DNA of 64,000 nt, taken from positions 35,092,001-35,156,000 of the forward strand of contig CM114273.1 in assembly GCA_050084515.1 (NCBI GenBank), read 5' to 3'. The DNA is from Blasia pusilla. Taxonomy: Eukaryota; Marchantiophyta; Marchantiopsida; Blasiales. The notes under the pieces are model-generated. The model saw nothing but the letters and a program-made list of their open reading frames with translations. It did not search any database and was not told the origin of the DNA. Below, in pieces: positions 57,986-64,000 of this stretch; the stretch's first letter is position 1; every line of letters begins with the position of its first letter. Position numbers and translations under genes: made by a program.

Positions 57986-58227
57986 GATCCATGCGCTGGA
58001 TTCCATGGCAAACAATGCGTTCTAATTTTAGAATTAGAACTAGAATCACGAAAATGTACTGTTATCGTGCATGCGGGGCGTAAAAGATAAATAGGACTTG
58101 CGGTTGCACCTAGCGTGGTACACACTCGCAACCCAAACTCTCCCGCCACTAGTGCCTGGTCTCGTGCCTATTGAACCTATCCATCCTGGTCCTTGTTTGA
58201 ACTCCTGTCGTAAACAGTTTATATATT

Positions 58228-60671
58228 TTACGTTCCTTTCACAGTCGACTGTAGCAAATTTGGCAATTCCTCCCTTGCATGAGACTGTACCACAATTAGC
58301 AGCTCCTCTCCCAAAATAGAGGTTGGGTGTACCTCAATTAGCATTTCCTCCACTTCAAACTCCTCCTCAACAGCTTCAAGTACAACGAGAGGAACAATGT
58401 ACAACTCTGGATTAGCATATCCAAATCTATATTCCTTTGGGTGTTTCCATGTGTCCATAGCAGAAATGACGACCTTATCCACAACGAAATTCTCATTTGG
58501 ACCCTGCATATTAACCCTCAGCAAAGCTTCCAAGTGATAAAAGGTTAAGCTATTTCTTAAGCTATTCTTAATGAATGCTAAAAGCTCTCTCACATGATGT
58601 TGTTAATACACGTTCGACTCTTGCTATATCACCTAAAATACACAGATTAGCATACTTAGTCTTCAGGCTCGGACTACCACTTACCATACACCATAAGTCC
58701 TTGAAGGACTTCTCCTTCCGTTCTGTCACGGCCTGAATCTTGAAGGCCAAGAATTCATTCTTGAGGGTTGCACCATCTAGAAGAGGCTCTTCCACCCTAC
58801 CATGCAAGGTTTTTTCTTGTCCATAGAAAGAGCTCAACATTTCCAAGTCTTGCACACCCCAATCTCTTAAACTAGATATGGTAGAAGACATTTGGGATGG
58901 ATTGAGGATCTTAAAACCTCCAATGATGTTATTGTCTTCAAACCTTTCTTGCAAAGCCACACATATGGCCTCAAAAAAATTTCTTTGGAATCACATGCCT
59001 ATCCATTTGGATTGAATGAAAGAAAGAACCCCTTATCTCTGATTGCAAGCGCTGCAAATATCCATCACTAGGACCATAGCTCGAAAGGAGATGAAAACCG
59101 CTAGACTGAGAAATGAGATAGGCATTCATATCTACACTTTCATGTATATAATTCATTCCAACATGTGCTATCTAACTCTGAACAATAGAAGCAACGCTAG
59201 ATATATCAACAAATTTCATCTCGAATAACTTGCTCAACATTGCCATAGAATGAAGCATGTAAGCTAGAAAGTATAAAATGTAAATCATTTTGAAGGACTT
59301 TAACCTCTTTAGAAGATGTGAAGCTACCCCATCATCTTCCTTGCGGTTCACAGTAGAGAAGTAGATCATGACCGATTGTAAACTATCACATAAAGAGGTA
59401 ACGGCTTGCCACCTGCTAAGCCATCTGACCTTCTGATAACGTTTCATGACTTTCCTACAATCATTTAGCTCTTCTTGTAGAGAAGAGAGACCAAGAGTAC
59501 CTCTTAGAACTCTTCTTGAAATAAAATGCAACAGAATTCAAAATGTTATCCACCTCTTCACTAAGTTCCTTGCACCCTGGGCTCTTTGCTGCTGCAAGAG
59601 CAGCTAAGTTTGTCTGGTGTGCCACACAATGGACGCTTGTCATGTAAGGATTAACATTCCTCTTCAAACGGGCACCTACCCCATTCCTAGTACCTACCAT
59701 AGTGTTGGCCCCATCAGACCCAAAACCAACCATCTTCTCAAAATCCAATTCCCATTCCCTAAGTAAGGATACTAAACAATCTAAAATGGACTCGGTATCC
59801 TTGTTCTCAACCTTGATCAATCCTAAGAAAGAGATGCACACTTGACCTTCATCAAGGTAAGTGACAAAGGCAACATGATATCCTGTTACCGATATCTCAA
59901 TGGATTCATCTACGATTATTCCCTAAAAGGGACTAAGTCTAACCCTAGCTAGAAGCAATCTTTGAATTACCAAACTCATACATGTTATCATATATGCACA
60001 TGCCTTGTCATCCTGATACATCAATTTTGTGAGCATCATAGATCCAAATTTGAGTAATGCACACAGACCAAGGAATGAGGAAAATGCAACATTATACTTA
60101 GCCATGAAGTATGATCCTCGAAATAGATTAAGCACCACTAAATCGCAGTTTCTATTGGTGCTTGCAATAGCTTTCTGTAGAGTTTTTCTACCACTATACT
60201 ATTCCCAAGCCAGCTTTTTATGTTCCTTGGATTTACCATGGTGTCTAAAGGCAAATACAGATTTCCCTCCTGAGTCCTTGCACACTTTACAAAATACCCT
60301 CCCTGTGTGAGGCTCAAATTCAATCCATTCAAAAGCTTGATACCAAAAGTCTCTCCAAAGCCTCTTGTTCTCTTCAATCTTTGAAGAGGTAAGATCCGAA
60401 GGAGAATCTATCTCCTCACATGAGTTGGTCTCTATTGCTAGTTCACTGACAGTCCTCTTCATAAACCCCAGATCAGTAAGGGATTTTTGTCTCTTACCCC
60501 TAGATGCATTGTTGGCTGAAATATCCTCCATAAGGGACTCTGAGAGTTCAGGTTTGTAGTCTTTAATATACACGCTACTGTGAAACCCTTTGTAAAGGGC
60601 TTAGGCTCGGATGGTTTCAAGGGTTTATAGTCTAATTGGCCGAGTGTGCCAATGAACACCCAAGCATTCAA
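58228..60671 (-). pseudogene. hAT-superfamily transposase, slightly broken
   Basis: hAT transposases move DNA by cut-and-paste; members of this zinc-finger-862-like branch are often domesticated. In order: a TTF-type zinc finger with FWYQAFEWIEFEPHTG and FCKVCKDSGGKSVFAFRHHG (60199-60573); a DUF4371-like region (59923-60377); GIIVDESIEISVTGYHVAF (first catalytic Asp, about 59870-59925); FEKMVGFGSDGANTMVGTRN (second Asp), then PYMTSVHCVAHQTNLAALAA (59461-59841); KVRWLSRWQAVTSLCDSL (59172-59531); and the C-terminal hAT dimerisation region with TTSCERAFSIH then RNSLTFYHLEALLRVNMQGP (58228-58960). A TAG (about 59923) lies just before IIVDES, and frame changes occur near 59500, 58960 and 58580. 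I could not find its terminal inverted repeats. Confidence 0.88.
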
Positions 60672-60984
60672 GGAAAGGCCTTGTGAGGTAGAGGGAAAAA
60701 ATGCTCACAATACAAAAGGAAAAACCAGATTGCAATGCTGCCAACAATCTAGTAAAATCCACTTCAAGGAATCCAAGCTGCCAATAAAAGGCTCAAAGAA
60801 CTTCGAACAAAGAGCGATAACGACGAGCTACAAGAGTGCAAATGAGACCCAAGTCCCCAACCCCTATTCCCTCGGGCCCCAACTCTCTATCTCTTGAGAG
60901 AAAAAAAGAATATAAGCGAGTGGCGAGTAGGAGGAGAATGCAGTGTGCGTGGGCTTCTCCCGGATTGCAATAGCACAAGAACGA
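60672..60984. other. Short spacer
   Basis: No gene. It lies between the hAT 5' side and the second solo LTR; a short frame (60646-60897) shows no motif. Confidence 0.5.
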
Positions 60985-61990
60985 TGTCGGGACCCTCATG
61001 ACCAAATGAGTGCCAAAGCGGAACATCGAAACATTAGCGGTCTCACGCTAAGATGGTTTGCGCGTTGGAGTGGTCTCGAAGAAGAGACAAGAGACGGGAT
61101 GCAAGCGAGGCTTCGCGTTTCAGATGTTGTGGTCGCGACTGAGAAATTTGGACCCAACACGAAACAAGACTTGAAAGGAGTTGAGTCTAGAAAGTGGGTT
61201 GCCAAAGGAAGAATCCGCATTTGGGACGCCACTAGGGTTTGAGAGTTTCCGACTGTATTTATGGCCATAATTTTTAGCGCCGAAATGCATTTGGATCGAA
61301 CAAGGGTGCGTTGGAAGACTCATGGAAAGACAGTTCAAACGCACTAAAGATCTCTACAAACGCATAAGCAGCGGCTGAGAAAGAACCCGGAAACGATTGT
61401 AAGTAGAGTCGGGTTGAGGGCCACAATGAAGGGCCCAATCCTCTTTTTCCAAGGGAGGGGGGGTGTTATTGGAGAACCCTAGAAGTACTAGTAAGGGGGA
61501 AGGTCTCCAAGAGTCCTTGAAACTCGAACCCCACTTTGGGCGCCACGAGGAGGCTCAAGGGCATGGAACGGATCGAGAGTTTGGGGTTGGGTTGGAAAAC
61601 CTGAACCAAGTCTATGGAGGCAATTTTAGACATCCCTTTTGGATTTCACCCCGTGACTCAATCACTTGGGTCCCAATTTGGAACTCATACGAGGTCCGTT
61701 AAACAGTTGGGATCGCTAGGCGTGCAAGTGCCGTTTTAGGTTCTTGGACTAATGAGGAAGTCTGTTCCAAGTCTTGAAGGACTTGCCATCTTTTGGAAAC
61801 TAGGAAGTAAGAAAGGTTGAGCTTGATGAGACGCCGAGTTAAGAACTCGGTGGGTTGGAACGCTGGTTGGCCTAGACCCGACTAACGAGAGTGCGTGTTT
61901 GGATGCAGATCGGCGATGAGATCGTGTCCTACTGAACGTACGCTTCTGTAACAATAAAGATTGACTTTCAAGGAGAGTAGGGGCGCGACA
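60985..61990. mobile_element. Solo LTR, 1006 bp, TSD AACGA
   Basis: Second copy of the 6389-7391 family. Starts TGTCGGGACCCTCATGACC and ends GGGGCGCGACA. Perfect 5-bp flanking duplications AACGA (60980-60984 and 61991-61995). Differences from the first copy are scattered, at roughly one in ten bases. Confidence 0.93.
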
Positions 61991-61995
61991 AACGA

Positions 61996-63562
61996 GGTGC
62001 GAGATCCAACACATGAGGATTGAGGACTGAGTCTCCACTCCCCCAACTCTATCCCGAGTCCCTGACTCCTACAACAACGATGCGGCTCGGATGAGCGTCT
62101 AAGACTGGGAATGAGTCACACACTCGCATGTCCAACTCGCGGATCTGGATGAGGTGTGTCGGGCAGCCGATTACTTTCGTTCAATCCTTCTCTACTTCTC
62201 GTCACCTACGGTGGATTGCAAGCAGTACAACTGAGCAGCATGGAGCAGCTTGAGTTAGTAGCCTAGAACCAAACTGACCTCAGACGGACCAGCGAGGAGC
62301 AATAGAGCATTGAGCGAACACTCATATCAGTGAATAGTGGGCAAGGACTCGAGGAGCAGCGACTCAACGGGTGAGTGTTGAGTAAGCACTAAGTGGAGAC
62401 GAGTAAGAACTAAGAAATCACACCAATGAGCATTGAGAGCAGCGAGGAGTAAACAGTAAACACAATGACGAGCCTGCAACGAAGCGTCGAGGACGGCGCA
62501 CGAGCAGCGAGCAACGAGCAGCGAGGAGCAGCAGTGCAGCACGGTGAGCAGGAGCAACACGGTAAGCACGGTGGGCAACGAGCAAGGAGCAACAAGGACG
62601 GCGAGGAGCAGCACGATGAGCAACAAGGAGGCTTAGCAGTAAGCACGAGTCTCCGACGAGCATTCAAGGACTCGAAGGAGAGAGGAGCAAATGGGAGTCA
62701 AGTTGCAAATGCCTCGACCCCTACTCCCCTGACTCCTTCTCTCCCGAAATGTGAACTACCGTGAGTGCCGTTAGATCATCCGCAGCCTAGAAGGGATGGC
62801 TGGATGAACGCTGCCCCCTTATCCACTACCCTCTTTACACCTGTCGGGGCCCGACACCTCCTTCCCTCTATCGGGAAATGCCTGCACCCTTCAATTAGTC
62901 CCGATTACGCTGCCGGGAAATTCCAACCGCTTTCCTCAAAACGTCCGGCACTTGTGACTTGAAGCAGCTCACTTCCGACGATTTCTGATTCCTGTTCAGT
63001 TTCGTCCCGGGCCTGAATCGCGCACACCGGGAAATTTCGAATTTTTCCGCAAGTCTTTACAAAGGATGCCGGTACTGTCCGAACCTTGGACGGGACAAAA
63101 GATGCCGGTACTGTCCGAACCTTGGAAAGGACAGACTCTGGAATCTCCGAAGACAGCAAACTACTTCTCCACTGCTGAGAGAAGGAGGCACTCGACCACC
63201 ACCACCGCATTGGCAGCCTTGGAAACGGACAGGGTCCCGGAACGCTAGTCATACGTAGAAATGCATGTAAGGACGCTTTGGTGAATCGCATTCGTCCAGA
63301 AGAGTGAAAGAGACCTGGAATTCTCAGGAAAGATCAATACTGAGCACTGGAAATGGTCTCGTTCTCACATTCTTTCTTCCGTAGATTGTCCACCTAGTTC
63401 GTAGTTACTTCATGTGAAAGAGAATTGAAATCCACATCAATGTTTCACTTTTTTACAACCAGCTGTTCAGAACTAAACAACGTCCCCAATGGATCTGATC
63501 GAGAATTCATCATGTACAAAACTGACCTAAATTGGGGACATCGTTTCGATTGTCACAGACGC
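61996..63562. other. No recognisable gene; simple-sequence-rich
   Basis: 62220-62670 is rich in gagcagc/gaggagca/gcacgg variants and gives spurious Ser/Leu/Cys-rich frames on the minus strand. 62905-63291 has a 128-residue minus frame without family motif, built partly on the 36-bp tandem unit. Confidence 0.5.
63066..63137. repeat. Two tandem copies of a 36-bp unit
   Basis: gatgccggtactgtccgaac cttgga... at 63066-63101 and 63102-63137. Confidence 0.95.
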
Positions 63563-64000
63563 TCTGGGAACTATTTATTTATGATTGTATGCTTATCAGA
63601 TTGACCTTGCTAGTGCAGGCCTTTCTCTACATCCTATTGCAGGCATTCAATCATATAGCAATTCGACCAACGGATAGCCGTTGCTAATAACATGAGACTT
63701 GACTCGCAATCGAATATGCAACTGTAGAAATCTTGTGATGCTGAAGAGTACACTCTTAGCCATGGAGGATCAAATAGGTGTCTCTAAGCAGATCTACGAA
63801 AATCATCGCCTCAGAAAGAAACATTCCTCAAGGAAATTTAGGAGACGGTCATAGAATAATTGGAAGATGGTCGGCTGAGGAAGATGTTCACACACCGTCG
63901 TCTCAACTCCTCATCAGTTGCATGCCAAACGAATCTCATCTCACTCCCTAATTCAAGTTTCCCACCAACTATTTCATGTTTGATCAAAGATCAGAACGAG
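63563..64000. repeat. Segmental duplicate of 17098-17617, cut by the window edge
   Basis: Collinear with the region immediately downstream of the BAHD gene, in the same orientation. It lacks the 59-bp tandem duplication. The next bases beyond 64000 would correspond to the BAHD 3' end at 17600-17710. Confidence 0.88.

Noticed and set aside
62327-62764. Overlapping Cys/Ser/Leu-rich frames on both strands
   Set aside because: They come from simple gagcagc-type repeats; no start context, domain or codon signal supports a gene.

Overview
This window looks like repeat-dense nuclear DNA from a land plant. The one intact host-type gene is a two-exon BAHD acyltransferase with plant-typical motifs and intron position. 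A CACTA (En/Spm) element with TNP2 and Transposase_24-like genes, a hAT transposase, LINEs and Ty3/gypsy elements make up most of the rest. A Ty3/gypsy lineage carrying a DNA methyltransferase, plus an unusual LINE type, makes me favour a seed-free plant (fern, lycophyte or bryophyte). I cannot name the species.

Layout. 1-3.7 kb: a nearly full-length, decayed LINE (L1, minus strand) with an N-terminal zinc finger, a reverse transcriptase, and a C-terminal Cys/His knuckle plus PD-(D/E)XK-like nuclease. 5.6-6.2 kb: a solo copy of the gypsy terminal repeat. 6.2-8.4 kb: a second LINE (L2) split by a 1.0-kb solo LTR with a perfect target duplication. 8.4-15.5 kb: gypsy copy G1 (minus). 16.3-16.7 kb: a LINE scrap. 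17.7-19.6 kb: the BAHD gene (minus). 20.2-21.5 kb: an orphan gypsy 5' end. 22.3-57.5 kb: a four-level nest. A LINE (L4) is split by gypsy G2 (minus, 22763-56927). G2 is split by a 25.9-kb CACTA element (27623-53561). The CACTA is split by gypsy G3 (plus, 39419-49565). 57.5-64 kb: short tandem repeats, a hAT transposase pseudogene (minus), a second solo LTR of the 6.4-kb family, and at the right edge a duplicate of the sequence lying downstream of the BAHD gene.

The most interesting system is the gypsy family G1/G2/G3. Its polyprotein reads gag (CCHC knuckles) - aspartic protease - C5 cytosine-DNA methyltransferase (Dnmt3/DRM-like motifs I, IV, VI, VIII, IX, X) - RT - RNase H - DDE integrase - C-terminal PHD finger. 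It therefore carries a DNA-methylation writer and a probable histone-tail reader. Its ends are not simple LTRs. A ~490-bp block (B) lies at the outer 5' end, while the 3' end is polypurine tract - A - B - A', with A/A' ~125-139 bp. This split-direct-repeat layout is seen in two divergent subfamilies. It is what would result if a normal A-B LTR element were integrated from a circle opened at a palindromic A|B junction. All copies here are broken by stops and frameshifts, many consistent with C-to-T decay.
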